Positions 35,710 to 46,594 are shown, counted from the stretch's first letter. The stretch is 64,000 nucleotides of DNA from Aradus depressus (GCA_963662175.1 OY759215.1:50175213-50239212), one strand, 5' to 3'. Numbers and translations: made by a program. The notes: generated from the letters alone by a model not told the origin.

Positions 35710-36050
35710 AGGGGCGCCGGTAGCTCAGTGGTATGCGTGCTTGACTTCTGAGCTCAAGGTCGTGGGTTCGAAACCCGGCCGAGGCCCTTAGTTTATTTTA
35801 TCTGGGAGGTAAAATAAACTTAAACACGCCATCCTTCGGATGGGACGTTAAGCGATGGTCTCGAGCCTGTACGATGTCAGGTAGGTACTCGTTAAAGACC
35901 CCTACCCTAGGTGAATAAAAATTTAGGGTAGGCAAAATTTAGGAATCCCACAGTAGAGTCGGGCTCATGTCCACCAGAGTGACGAAAGAGTTCTCTGGTC
36001 GTAGGCGATATGACCTCGTAGTTAAAGCCCGGGCATGAGTCATAAAACCT
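35710..36050 (+). mobile_element. tRNA-derived SINE, young, with target-site duplication
   Basis: A duplication of up to 15 bp, AACCTAACAACTTGG, lies at 35695-35709 and 36051-36065. Part of it could be tail sequence. The boxes, the hairpin GTTTATTTTA / TAAAATAAAC and the CCTAA-type tail are intact. Confidence 0.95.
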
Positions 36051-36689
36051 AACCTAACAACTTGGTTGATCACACATGAATCACTGGGTTGACAAATGAA
36101 TAGACTTGTGTTGAAAACTTACAAGTGACACGTATCTCTTCCTACTTAAGGCTCATATCATTTATCAAAGATGTTTCTTTGGTGTCGACTTCTCTCTCAA
36201 AAAAGAGCACCCATAATTTATCCGAATAGATATAAAAATAATGGCTGGTCTTGGTCATTTGGTGAGGACCCAGCTCCTGCTGCTTGGCCGTCCCAGGTGA
36301 GGTCAAGATTCCTATGAACGGATGCATTTAGTAGACTCTACCTTCAAACATGTCCTGTGTCCCACTCCGGGTCTACCAGTGCTCAAAGCCTGCCAGGAGA
36401 ACCAATTGCACGCCTTTCCCAAAAGTCACGATTTTGCATGTTGTTCTGTGGACAAAACCGATTAATTTGATGATATGATTGCAGGGGTGGGTTTTGTACC
36501 CATGTAATCCAAAGCCTGAAGGCCCATATAACAACATTTTGCTATATTTAACTATCCACTTGTATATGCACCTATTTTTCGTCTCTTTAACAACTCACAG
36601 GATCCTTTCAAAGCTCTGTTTCCTCAACTGATCTATTGAGGAACACCTTACCAAAGATTCTCCATCGGAGGTCTATTAATCTACCTTCC

Positions 36690-36870
36690 CGATACCTGAT
36701 CACTTTTCTTAATGTCTTCCAGGATTGGTCGCAAATATCGTGATTTATTCAGGGACCGGGTTCAATAAAGTTCTCTTCCGCTGCTACACGAGTCACGTTG
36801 TCGACTTGATCATTTCCTTCCACTCCCATATGTCTGGGACCTAGAGATGTCAGTTTTCTTTTCCACGAAC
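36690..36870 (-). pseudogene. Retrotransposon RNase H-like fragment
   Basis: On the - strand, LGPRHMGVEGNDQVDNVTRV followed by AAEENFIEPGP corresponds to the WVPGH.G..GNE.AD.LAR motif of the RNase H domain in LINE ORF2 proteins. The motif's second His has become Met and the acidic Glu after Asn is Asp. A stop follows at once. A short stretch downstream (ATCACTTTTCTTAATGTCTTCC on the + strand, broken by a few changes) recurs near 10945, so a second remnant lies there. Confidence 0.45.
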
Positions 36871-37557
36871 TCTTTCACTGAGTCGCAGACTTGTCCTTAG
36901 AACATAAGAAACATGATTAATTTACAATTTTTTTCGTTTTTCTAATTTCATTCTAAAAGACATGTTAATATTTTCGGATTTTTTTTCCACTTGACGGGTC
37001 CGTGTTGGCGTAGACATATCGGTGGTTAACGTTTCTTTAAGAATATTTCTGCAGAGCAAAATATGTCTCCAAAAAGTACATGCAAAAACAAAAGTGTTTT
37101 TTGTGATACTAAAAGTCATTCTTCAAAAGACTGGTTGACTTTTCTTTTGTCGGGTTTATGATTGTACCAATGTTGACTTACTTTATGTTTCTTTTTTACT
37201 TGAAAGTTGTGTTAGTATTTGTGAAATAATTGTTATTTTATGAGTAGCTTTATTTGTGATTTGCTTTCTGTCTAATAATTCTCAAACACTACGTCTTCTG
37301 CCCAGGCAAAGCTCGAAAACTAAAAACAATGGGTTTGATTCGTATTTTGTCCAAAATTCTCAGACATTTCCAATATTGCCAGCGATGTCACGTTCTATAT
37401 GTAATTATTTTTCGTAATTGTGAGACATTCATAACATCGGTAGTTGATCCCCAACTTTTAAACTTACATTAGCTAATACGGAAATGCAAACAACTTTAAG
37501 TCTCAACATCGATGCGTATCATACAACAGAAACAGCCTAAAGTATATATTTTTTATT
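36871..37557. other. Tweedle intron 1, mostly unassigned
   Basis: AT-rich. A short GACATTCATAACATCGGTAG at 37422-37441 resembles an anchor of the GGGGAAGT-ended family, otherwise nothing. Confidence 0.35.
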
Positions 37558-37745
37558 TCCCAGCTATCCATGGGAAGTTATGTAATCGGTCAGAAATTCG
37601 ACGCTGAGTTTTCAACGGAATTTCATGTTTTCCGACCTCTTGATTCCAAAAATAAATAAATAAATACTGTATGTGCATATATGTGTCTATGAATACAATA
37701 ACTCCCAGTAGAATGTATTGACACGAAATTTTAAATTTGCATCCA
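37558..37745 (+). repeat. GGGGAAGT-ended repeat, left end
   Basis: CCCAGCTATCCATGGGAAGT, TATGTAATCGGTCAGAAATT, GAGTTTTCAACGGAATTTCA, GAATACAATAACTCCCAGTA. Confidence 0.65.
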
Positions 37746-38149
37746 GAGCCCAGGGAAGACGGGGGAGACTAGTCGTCTAACAAGGAGAAATTTAATTGAG
37801 CTTTTTGTGACTATAATAATAGTTGCCGACCACTGATTGCAAATAAATAAACTGAAACACAGAAAGAAGAAAAACAAATCTCTGAACTTGACCTTACCAC
37901 CTCTACTCCATACCAGGTTGGGAAAAGATCTATTAATCATTGTTATGACAGCCCTTTATAAGTATCTTAGTATTGTTCATTCGTTCTTAGATGCAGGTTG
38001 ATCTCTTTGTTCTTTTTGAGATATCCAAATATAAAACAAAGGGGAAAAAAGTCGTCCGTGTACCAGCGGCAATCTCATATGAAATTTTGTGACGACATAT
38101 TCATTCTAATGGAAGTTTCGAGTCAGATACTCGACACACAGTCATGCAT

Positions 38150-39360
38150 TTTTACCTCCTCAGCTATACGAACAGTGCCGGATTAAGACTATTCTATGCC
38201 CTAAGCATTCTGAGCATATGATATCCCCGCCTCACTATTGATATGATTAACGTCTTACTTATGTTGGCAAGTTCAATACTAAAGCTCGAATGAACAAAAC
38301 GAAGACAAAATTAATTAAGCGAGAAAATCAATTTTTTCAAAATTAATTATTAAGACACTAAATTTCTCTTTGGTCCAAATACGCCATTCGTTCATCATAT
38401 ACTTGCATTTCTTCATCAAATCCTTCTTCTTCCTCAGTATCATCATAATCAGGATTTGATATTTGGTCTTCCATAAAGCAGGGCATGAAAAAAATGCGAC
38501 CTATAAATGTTTTTATATTTAACATATTAGTTCCATTTTTAATTTAAAATTATAGCAGATTTACGAAAAAAATTAAAATTGAGAAATAATTAACTATTTA
38601 AATAAATAACTTTTTCAAAAGTAGCATTGCGGACTTGGTGCCCCCGAGACGTGATGCCCTAAACAATTGCTTAGTTTGCTTATAGATATAGGAACTGTAT
38701 ACGAAGTATCAGAAAAGTTATGAAGTCGGTCTGAAATTTGATACCGAGTTTTCATCGGAATTTCATGTTTTCTACCCCCTGTTTCCAAAATAAAATAAAT
38801 CTGTAAGTGTGTATATGTCTGCCTGTGGAGGCGATAAATCCCGATGGAATGGATGAATTAACACTAAATTTTATAAATCTATCCATAACCTTCTAAGGAC
38901 GACACCTACTTGTTTTCAGCTAAATCGACAGTAAAAAGGGGGGGATTAGGGGGGCAGGTTGAACCCAAAAATTCTAATAACTGCCTTTGTATCGAATGAA
39001 ATGCCACGAAATTTCATATGTGAATTCAAAATTCCATAAGGACGACACCCTTCACTTTTAGGGAATCAGCGAGGGGCTCGACTTAAAAACCCTAATAACT
39101 AGATATAACACATTAATAACGAGGATTCACTATGTAAGTCACATATTGATTTTCAGTCCAAACGATTGGTTTTAGTTGGAGAGCAAAAAATTAATTGAAT
39201 AATTCGTTCTGGGAAAGTACATTGCCGATGATTCACTAACATTTTTTTCACTTTTATATTAAGGGGTCGGAAAACATGAAATTCCACTGAAAACACAAAA
39301 TCGAATTTCAGATCGATTACAACATACCTTCTTCTACACTGCGCGTAGCTAGGGAAGTAA
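38150..39360 (+). repeat. GGGGAAGT-ended repeat, longest copy, with both inverted ends
   Basis: The left end begins in ACCTCCTCAGCTATACGAA and is split by a hAT element, resuming at 38698. Internal anchors are near 38833, 38983 and 39104. CTGGGAAAGTACATTGCCGA-like right sequence is followed by the left end in inverse orientation (GGGGTCGGAAAACATGAAAT, TCGAATTTCAGATCGATTAC, AGCTAGGGAAGTAAAAA). This shows that the complete element has terminal inverted segments of about 110 bp. Confidence 0.75.
38172..38697 (+). mobile_element. hAT-like non-autonomous element with 8-bp duplication
   Basis: It starts CAGTGCCGGATTAAG and ends in a decayed inverse (TAGATATAGGAACTG). The preceding TGCCCTAAACAATTGCTTAG is typical of hAT right ends. 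The flanking duplication is TATACGAA at 38164-38171 and 38698-38705. It is 526 bp with no coding frame. Confidence 0.8.
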
Positions 39361-39747
39361 AAAGTGAAACGAAAATGACTCTCGGACATTGTTTGTTTGT
39401 TTGCAAGTTGTCAGTCCTTGATGCTGGATGAAAGTGGATTACTTTCCCTGCAGGCGTCTGAAAGATCCAATAGTTCTTTGTCTGCGATGGGCACCTCCCG
39501 GCCGCCCTCCACCGTCATCCAGGGAAAGGAATTAAAGAAGGATTGAATCTTTTCAAAAGTGGCTCTTTACAGCCCTTATACTGTTGTAAACTGTTGTTTG
39601 TCCATACCAAAATATAAAAACACTGTTAGTTTTTTTTTTTGTTGTCGAATTCGTTAGTTTCATAATAAAAGGTTTTGTTAAGTACTGTCGCTGCATGGTC
39701 AATACAACTAAATAATAAAATTATTGCAATGGTAAAATATGTGATGT

Positions 39748-39990
39748 AGCCATTGCAGGACTCCCTGATAACAACCACGTTTTAACAAATCGCTCTCCCT
39801 GCCGCTCTCAAATTCATTTCATACTGACATCACTGGGTATAAGATAGTAATGTGTTGGCATCAGCAGGTTTCCCTGTTTAATTGCACAGTATAATTCTGA
39901 GTGACTTTCTAATACCCAGTAATGACAGAGTGAAATGAATTTGAGAGGGGTAGGGGCTAGAATGATCTGTAAAAACATGGTTGATATAAA
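39748..39990. repeat. Foldback/MITE-like element
   Basis: The left arm (GTTTTAACAAATCGCTCTCC, CTCTCAAATTCATTTCATAC, ACTGGGTAT) is inverted at 39897-39984 (ATACCCAGTAATGACAGAGT, GAAATGAATTTGAGAGGGG, GATCTGTAAAAACATGG). The spacer is about 60 bp. The left arm recurs alone at 16152-16262. Confidence 0.65.
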
Positions 39991-40937
39991 AAAAAATTTA
40001 CTTTTTAATTTTTAATCATTTTAAAAAACTACCAAGAAAAAAATAAAATTTTAAATTTGTTGCCAAGCGTTACAAGTACAAGTAAATCATTACTTTGAAC
40101 TATTTCCTGTACATCTTTTTTATTGTTACATTTTATCGATTTTCACGATACTATAGCAAGATATTTTAAAGCTTTTGAGAAAATGGGCCAACTTTCTGAT
40201 ACTTCAGACCCTCGAACTCACAATCGGTGTTTATCTGTGAATCGATTATCTGGAATTTCTGCGGAAAGAAAATTCCCTGTAGCTCCTCTTGAAAAACAAT
40301 GCCTTTTCTTCAGTTTTTACTTTTTTCCCCCCCCATTTCTCTAATTTTTTTTTAATGTTTCATTTGTTGAACGTCAGTTTGCGTCCCTTTCTTCCATTGA
40401 ACATAAACCTTCTAGTCACAACGAAAGTGAAAGCTTTGACAGACGGCCAAGAAGATAGTTTAGGTTTTAACGCCGCCTCTGCTCACTTTCCTTACCAAAC
40501 GCCGCCTGACACTTTGTCTTTGGTACTTCCAGTTTTTTTTTTTATTTTTGTCGACAAAAACTACATTTTAGACTTTCATTCGAAAGAAAGCTTAAGTCAA
40601 AAGCAGCTCAGAACGGTTATAATGATGACTTGGGGGTCACTATACTGACTAGAGACCGCTATGAGTTCGCCTACTTTGATCTCCAAGCTGAGTGCCATTT
40701 CCTATGATGTCCTGCGAAGTCATATGGTTGACGATGTGGGATGCATGCTGATTGCTGATGTGAGGTCCTACCTGCTCCTTCGGTTGCTCCTTCCTACGAA
40801 GTCCTATCAAGGGGTCTAGGGCTGACGCGACCTTGAGTGCTGTGGGATGCATGCTGATTGCTGAGGTTAACGGATAGGTCCCCCCCCCCCCCAACCATTT
40901 TGCAACATGGATTCCTCTAGGCTCTTCTCAGTCAGCA
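39991..40937. other. Tweedle intron 1, unassigned
   Basis: The 119-codon + frame at 40289-40648 is Phe/Ser/Leu-rich without motifs. At 40725-40870 the words GGATGCATGCTGATTGCTGA occur twice, about 120 bp apart, a small imperfect duplication. Confidence 0.4.
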
Positions 40938-41076
40938 AGCGTTCTGATCGTCCCATCCGCAGGACAGTGTGCTTATGTTTTTTTTTTTTTTTTTACCTCC
41001 CAAATAAAATAAACTAAGGGCCTTGGCTGGGTTTCTAACTCACAAGCACGCATACCACTGAGCTACCAGCACCCTC
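40938..41076 (-). mobile_element. tRNA-derived SINE, 3'-truncated head
   Basis: Reverse copy with A box CCACTGAGCTACC, a B-box region, hairpin AGTTTATTTTATTTGG and a T-run at 40979-40996 replacing the rest. Confidence 0.8.
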
Positions 41077-41498
41077 AAAAGAACGAGAGGGATACAGAGC
41101 ACAATTGCGAAAGCTAATGAATAATTCATGTGAAAATGGCTTCTCTTTATTCGTTCGGAAGTGAAAGTGGCTACTTTTTTAAAACAATTCGTTCCATATT
41201 AATTGTTTTTTATTTAATAAATATGCAGATAAGGGTTCTGAAAATGAAAATAAACCCTGAGAATTATCATTAACTTTATTGTTCTTATTTATTTTAAATT
41301 GTATAACAATTATACAATGGCTTCTGCATTTGCATAGAAACTACGAAATATGTTATGGACAGAAAAACTATATAATGAACTCATGAGAAAATAACAAAAC
41401 ATTAAATATTGAGTAACCTTTAGAGGTTTTTTTCAAGTCCAAGAAACATTTTACGATTGTATTTCTTGGTGGTAGGCAGATGTAGTGGACTTACTTGT

Positions 41499-41673
41499 TA
41501 AATAAGTGATAAGATTTATGAGTCCAACATTTATTAAACCACGACTAGTTTCGTCAGTAAACTGACATCTTCAGGTGGAATCCAAACATACATAAACCAA
41601 TCATAGTCTAGAATAGTCTGGAAACTTGTGGTTTAATAAAATGTTGGACTGATACATCTTATTACTTATTTAT
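41499..41673. repeat. Divergent inverted pair with hammerhead-like motif
   Basis: The arms at 41499-41542 and 41628-41673 are inverted copies sharing GTGGTTTAATAAA, TGTTGGACT and CTTATTACTTATT-like blocks. The left arm keeps a full hammerhead-like motif on the - strand. The right arm keeps a degraded 3' half (GGAAACTTGTGG). Confidence 0.65.
41539..41578 (-). ncRNA. Hammerhead-ribozyme-like motif (type I topology)
   Basis: Read on the - strand: stem I CCAC / GUGG; core CUGAAGA; a bulged U; stem II GUCAG-UUUA-CUGAC; core GAAA; a minimal stem III C-UA-G; and a UC cleavage-site dinucleotide. All three stems and both conserved cores are in the correct order. Deviations from the known fold are the extra U before stem II and the very short stem III. 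Such motifs are known in Penelope-like retroelements. No activity is shown, and it may be a decayed copy. Confidence 0.45.
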
Positions 41674-41821
41674 TTTAAGATTGTGTTATGGAATAAGTAT
41701 TTCACACTGATTAATAACTTACTCTTGTCTACTGAGCTCAGGATTCCGGGTTCTATACCCGACCGAGCCCTTAGGGTATTTATCTGAGAGGTAAAAAAAC
41801 TCTTGATCATGCCGTCCTTCG

Positions 41822-43007
41822 CAGTGCTGGATTGAGCTCTGTGGAGGCCCCTACGTAATCCAATCCTCGGGGCCACTTCGCAGATTATTCCCTAATACGT
41901 TTTAATTTTTACCAACCGGTCATTGAATCAGATCAGTAATGTAATTACCAAGTAACCTTTGATCATTTACTGAAAACAAATAGTCTCAAGTCCGTTCAAA
42001 AATATTTGTCTTTTCATTTTATAAACAGAACATTTGTTAGTAAATTTTTTATGTTGGAAATTGTCAATGTTTAGCAGATTTATCACATCAGAACTATTCA
42101 TATTATATTCTGTATTACTGAGAAACCTTAAGATAAAGAATAGGATAAAAAACAAAATAGTTGTTTATACTCGTAGATTAATATTTCACAATGCCCATAC
42201 TATATTCAATACAAGTAAATAAAATGTATTATACATTAAATATAACATAATAAAATTTATTAAATTAATATTATTTAAAAAGAGGGCGCCGGTAGCTCTG
42301 TGGTATGCGTGCTTGATTTCTGAGCTCAAGATCGTGGGTTCGAAACCCGACCGAGGCCCTTAGTTTATTTTATCTGTCAGGTAAAATAAACTTAAGCACG
42401 CCGTCCTTCGGATGGGACGTTAAGCGATGATCCCGAGCCTGTACGATGTCAGGTACTCGTTAAAGACCCCTGTCCTAGGTGAATAAAAATTTAGGGTAGG
42501 GAAAATTTTGGACTCCCACAGTAGAGTAGGGCTCATGTCCACCAGAGTGACGAAAGAGCGCTCTGGTAGTAGGCGATATGACCTCGTAGTTAAAGCCCGA
42601 GCATGAGTCATAAAACCTAACCTAACCTATTATTTAAAAACATATTTTAAATATTAACTGTCCTTAATTTCCTTTTCCAAGACGTCGTATTCAGTGAGCA
42701 TAATGGCAAGGAAATTCAAACGGTATTGTGCCACTGAAGATCGATGACAATTTTTCAATAGTTTCAATTTTTACATCAAATACTTCCCGGAGTTTGGTAT
42801 CCAATATTTCAGGAGTAGAGAAAAAATTTTGAAATATTAAAAACTTTTTTTTGCGGAGGGGAAGCAATCTAAAAAAACTTGGTTTCAATTTTTTTTTTCT
42901 TCTTTTTCAATATTAAATAAATATTATTTTTATTCGGATTATTAGGCCCCAGTGGATCGGGGCTCATAGGCAACTGGCTACATTACCTATTTCTTAATCC
43001 GGCACTG
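41822..43007 (+). mobile_element. hAT-like element, 8-bp duplication, carrying a SINE
   Basis: The ends are CAGTGCTGGATTGAG and CTTAATCCGGCACTG (inverted, two mismatches). GTCCTTCG is duplicated at 41814-41821 and 43008-43015. The length is 1,186 bp including the young SINE, about 827 bp without it. No transposase frame is present, so it is non-autonomous. Confidence 0.92.
42282..42627 (+). mobile_element. tRNA-derived SINE, young, inside the hAT element
   Basis: The 13-bp duplication TATTATTTAAAAA lies at 42269-42281 and 42628-42640. The copy is nearly consensus, with the TTTATTTTA hairpin and tail ATAAAACCTAACCTAACC. Confidence 0.96.
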
Positions 43008-43214
43008 GTCCTTCGGATCTAAGGTTACTCGTTCAAGACATTTACCTTATTGAATAAACCTGGGTAGACCAAGTTTAGAACTACCACAATAGAGTCGGGC
43101 TCATGTCCACCAGAGCGACAAAATAGCGCTCTGGTAGTAGGCGATATGACCTCGAAATTAAAAGCCAGGACTTGAGTCACAATAACTAACTGACAGACAG
43201 GATTTTTTTTTTTT

Positions 43215-43300
43215 TTTTTCCTTTTCGGAAACATGAATCCCGATGAGAAGCACACATTGAATTTCTGACTGATTATATGACTTCCCCTATATTTCGTAAA
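43215..43300 (-). repeat. GGGGAAGT-ended repeat, end fragment
   Basis: After a T-run come CGGAAACATGAATCCCGATG, GAATTTCTGACTGATTATAT, GACTTCCCCTATATTTCGTA. It directly borders the 45-bp minisatellite. Confidence 0.6.
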
Positions 43301-43311
43301 GTTGCGGTAGT

Positions 43312-43665
43312 TATTATACAAGCGTAATTCTCTTTGTCTATATACTTTATACAAGTAATTATACAAGCGTAATTCTCTTTGTCTGTATACTTTATACAAG
43401 TAATTATACAAGCGTAATTCTCTATGTCTGTATACTTTATACAAGTAATTATACAAGCGTAATTCTCTTTGTCTGTATACTTTATACAAGTAATTATACA
43501 AGCGTAATTCTCTTTGTCTGTATACTTTATACAAGTAATTATACAAGCGTAATTCTCTATGTCTGTATACTTTATACAAATAATTATACAAGCGTAATTC
43601 TCTTTGTCTGTATACTTTATACAAGTAATTATACAAGCGTAATTCTCTTTGTCTGTATACTTTCA
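43312..43665. repeat. 45-bp minisatellite, about eight units
   Basis: The unit contains ATTATACAAGCGTAATTCTC, TTTGTCTGTATACTTTATAC and AAGTA. The copies differ only at a T/A after CTCT, a G/A in GTCTRTA and a G/A in CAARTA. Since 45 is divisible by three, a - strand frame (43672-43025) reads a 15-residue repeat, VYRQRELRLYNYLYK. Confidence 0.97.
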
Positions 43666-43764
43666 CATTCATAGCTTTCGTTGCTTGCCCACCATTCTTA
43701 AAAAAATGTCTACAGCATCAACTTAATAAATAAATGACTACTATAAGAGTATTGGAAATGTGTG

Positions 43765-43830
43765 GTGTAATGCCGAAACTTTTTTTGTGGAATACACAAT
43801 ATTTCAAAAATGACGTTTGTTTTAAATATT
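43765..43830 (+). repeat. Fragment of the hammerhead-like repeat family
   Basis: ATGCCGAAACTTTTTTTGTG, then GAATACACAATATTT and ACGTTTGTTTTAAA, align with the shared post-core segment of the family. Confidence 0.4.
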
Positions 43831-45571
43831 TATTTATATTTTTATTCAATACCTTTAAATGTTTACAAAATAAGACAAATGATAAATAGGCTACCTCCTG
43901 CCAGAAGACGGAGTCTGAGTGTGGGAGGGGAGCAGGCAGCTAGGACTATACATCGCTGTTAATAATTAAACATATTGTTACATACTATCTTTGAATATAT
44001 CAATATTATAACAATAGTAAAATATATCAATAGAAAAGCAAATATATACCTTTACTTAGATATAATCAACAATAATAATGAGAATGGAGATGACAGTGAC
44101 TCGATAAATTAATAAAGTAGATAGATATTAAGATAGAAGAATCCCTAAGAATAAAGAAAACTATTGTAGAGAAGCAATACAAAAACAAAAGAGAAAAAAA
44201 AAAAAATAATAAATAAATAAAAATAAAATCTTTAGTAAAAAGAAAAAATAAGAAAAGAAAAAGTGACTAAAATAAGAAATATTCTCGTAATAAAGAAGAA
44301 AAATAAATGAATAATAAAGTGCTGATGAAATGAATCTGACAACCAGGTGACCTGGCATTGAATTTTAACCGAGTGAGAGAGAAGACAAGTGGACATGAAG
44401 TTGGCAGAGTACAACAACATACATGGGGCGGATCGTGGCTGGGCAGGGCAGTATTTAACCGATAGTGGCGGTTAACTGTGTATTGGAACCCGCGACCCGG
44501 CTACAATATGATGAAAAAATGTCCTGAGTCCCTTTTTCCTTGGTTTTAAGCAGTCATTACAGAGTTGTTATCACAATCAACAAAACCTACTTTGAAACAG
44601 GAATGGAGCCCAAGTTTTCTCGAGGATTGGATATGATAGGCGTGAATGGAAAGTGCGAAAATTGGAATTTACTCTTGTTCTCAAAAAGAGATGAAAAGAG
44701 TTGAAGAGTTTTGATGAGCGAAGCGGAGACAACGTAACGAAAGTTCAAAGCGGAACGGCTAACGACGCGGCGATCCGTCTATTGTGTTGTGTTCTGTTGT
44801 GTGGGGCCCTCTTCCGTCTGTTATGTTGAGGATCTTGTATGTATTTATGTAAGAGTGCTGAACATCAGGGAGACGGTGAGAACAGTGATGTAACGTTCCA
44901 TCATCAAAGAGATCGCGTATAGAACTGAATCTCCCAGGGTTGTCAACCCAACCGAGGAATATACCCGACTCACACACATCTATCTACCATATGGTAAACG
45001 GAAATTACGTAAATAGTATTCTTTGGGAGGGAATTTTAAGTCTCTCAAAAACCAAATTTCTTAGTAATTTATTTAAAATAGAAATCAGTATTTGTATACA
45101 TTATAGTTAATTAATTATCAGCTAGCAGACCGGCTAACCACCAAAATCCAGTGGCGGATGAAAGGGGGGGGGGGGGGGGGGGGAGTAAAAACAGAATTAC
45201 CCCCCCTAGCGCAGAGGCACATAAGTCAGTTTCGTCAAGGATAAAGAAATTTGCACCTTAAATAGGAAATAAGTCCTATTGATGCGCGAAGGACCTCTTG
45301 CTGTCTTGTGCACAGACTTTAATGACGTCATTCGTTTACAAACTCAGACTGTTACTCAACCTGTTACTATTATAATAATATTCCAGTCTTGATTATTAAT
45401 TCATGAGCTTCGTCAAACCAACCAAAATATTAGCCCCCTTGTCCTTCATCCTTCCAAATCTTGTGAATAGGGTATAACATCGAAATCTTGTAACAACGAA
45501 ATCTTGTAACAACGAAATTTTAGCCCCCCCTGATGATCATCCTGGTTCCTCCTTTGACTATAACTATTAAT
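43831..45571. other. Tweedle intron 1, unassigned
   Basis: An A/T low-complexity block (44180-44330) precedes a GC-richer patch (44400-45000) with a 72-codon - strand frame of unknown origin. The 22-bp word AGCAGACCGGCTAACCACCA (plus AA) at 45124 recurs at 49227. G-run near 45167-45183. Confidence 0.35.
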
Positions 45572-45871
45572 TTAGTTACTGTGACTCCCGCCCGGGCTTT
45601 AACTACAAGATCATATCGCCTACTACCAGAACTTTCTTTCGTCGCTCTGGTGGACATGAGCCCGACACTAGTGCGGGAGTATTACATTTGGCCTCCCTAG
45701 TACGTGACATCGTACAGGCTTGGGACCATCGCTGAACGACCCATCCGAAGGACGGCGTCCTCAAGTTTTTTTCACCTCTCAGATAAAAAAAACCTCATGA
45801 CCTCCGGGTTTTGAACCCGCAATCTTGAGCTCAGTAGACAAACACGCTACTTCTGAGCTACCAGCGCCTTC
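45572..45871 (-). mobile_element. tRNA-derived SINE, old subfamily
   Basis: Reverse copy with tail TTAGTTACTGTGACTC, B box GGGTTTTGAACCC, A box TTCTGAGCTACC and the T-rich hairpin type (AAGTTTTTTTC / GATAAAAAAAACCT). Confidence 0.9.
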
Positions 45872-46594
45872 TGTATGTATGTAAAGTATAAATGATCAAA
45901 TTACCTTTAAAAAGTTTAAGAAACTTTTGTACTCAAAAATACCAAGCGATCTCATTAAATGGACTGAAAAATTACAAAATCATCCAAAAATCCTTACCTA
46001 CTTTATCCCAGAAATTTTAGAGTTTTTAATAATTTCTTAATTATGACAATGCATACTGATTTCTGATCCATATAAAAAAGCGTTTTAGATACCTACTAAG
46101 GATGGGAGATGTCTCCCGAAACGTTAACTTTCAAAATGAATAAAATTAAATGGGAGATATATAGCTGCATAAAACATTACCTGAAAATCTCTTGACGCAA
46201 CCCAAAATCTGATTTCAATACTGTTTAAATACACTGGGGGGTCCTCAGGAATTTAGAAAGTAATGACTTGAGATCAAAAAACAATTGTTAAAATATACGA
46301 TCGCTAAAACATCATGAAAGTTTCCTGAGATGTACGACTGAAGATTGCTGGATTGTTCTGTTCCCTCTGCCCGCTCTCAACTCCACTTTGAGTTCAATAG
46401 CTCTCATAGTTATGTGTAAAACATCGTGTGCTCGTGTGCGTGTGTTCACTGGAAAAGAAGGAAAGTTAATTTAAGTAACTAAGAGCAAGCCACGATCGCT
46501 CCACTGATGATGTCATCTCTCCCCTCCACTGGCGTTGCTGGAGTTATTTTTATTCGTTCTTTATTTCGTCTCAATTTCTTAATTACTACTGTAC

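Larger units (their letters stand above)
41722..43200 (+). mobile_element. tRNA-derived SINE, old copy split by a hAT element
   Basis: The head and hairpin (CTACTGAGCTCAGGATTCCG; TTTATCTGAGAGGTAAAAAA) end at CCGTCCTTCG (41821). The body resumes at GTCCTTCGGATCTAAGG (43008) and runs to the old tail CACAATAACTAACTGACAGA. The break is exactly the hAT insertion with its 8-bp duplication. Confidence 0.9.

Noticed and set aside
43025..43672. 215-codon frame with 15-residue repeats as a gene
   Set aside because: It is a minisatellite whose 45-bp unit is divisible by three. The rest of the frame runs through SINE and repeat sequence.
46090..46125. Further hammerhead-like motifs at 46100, 32300 and 48450
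   Set aside because: The hairpin and GAAA are present, but the CUGANGA core or stem I/III pairing fails. Kept only as possible decayed relatives.
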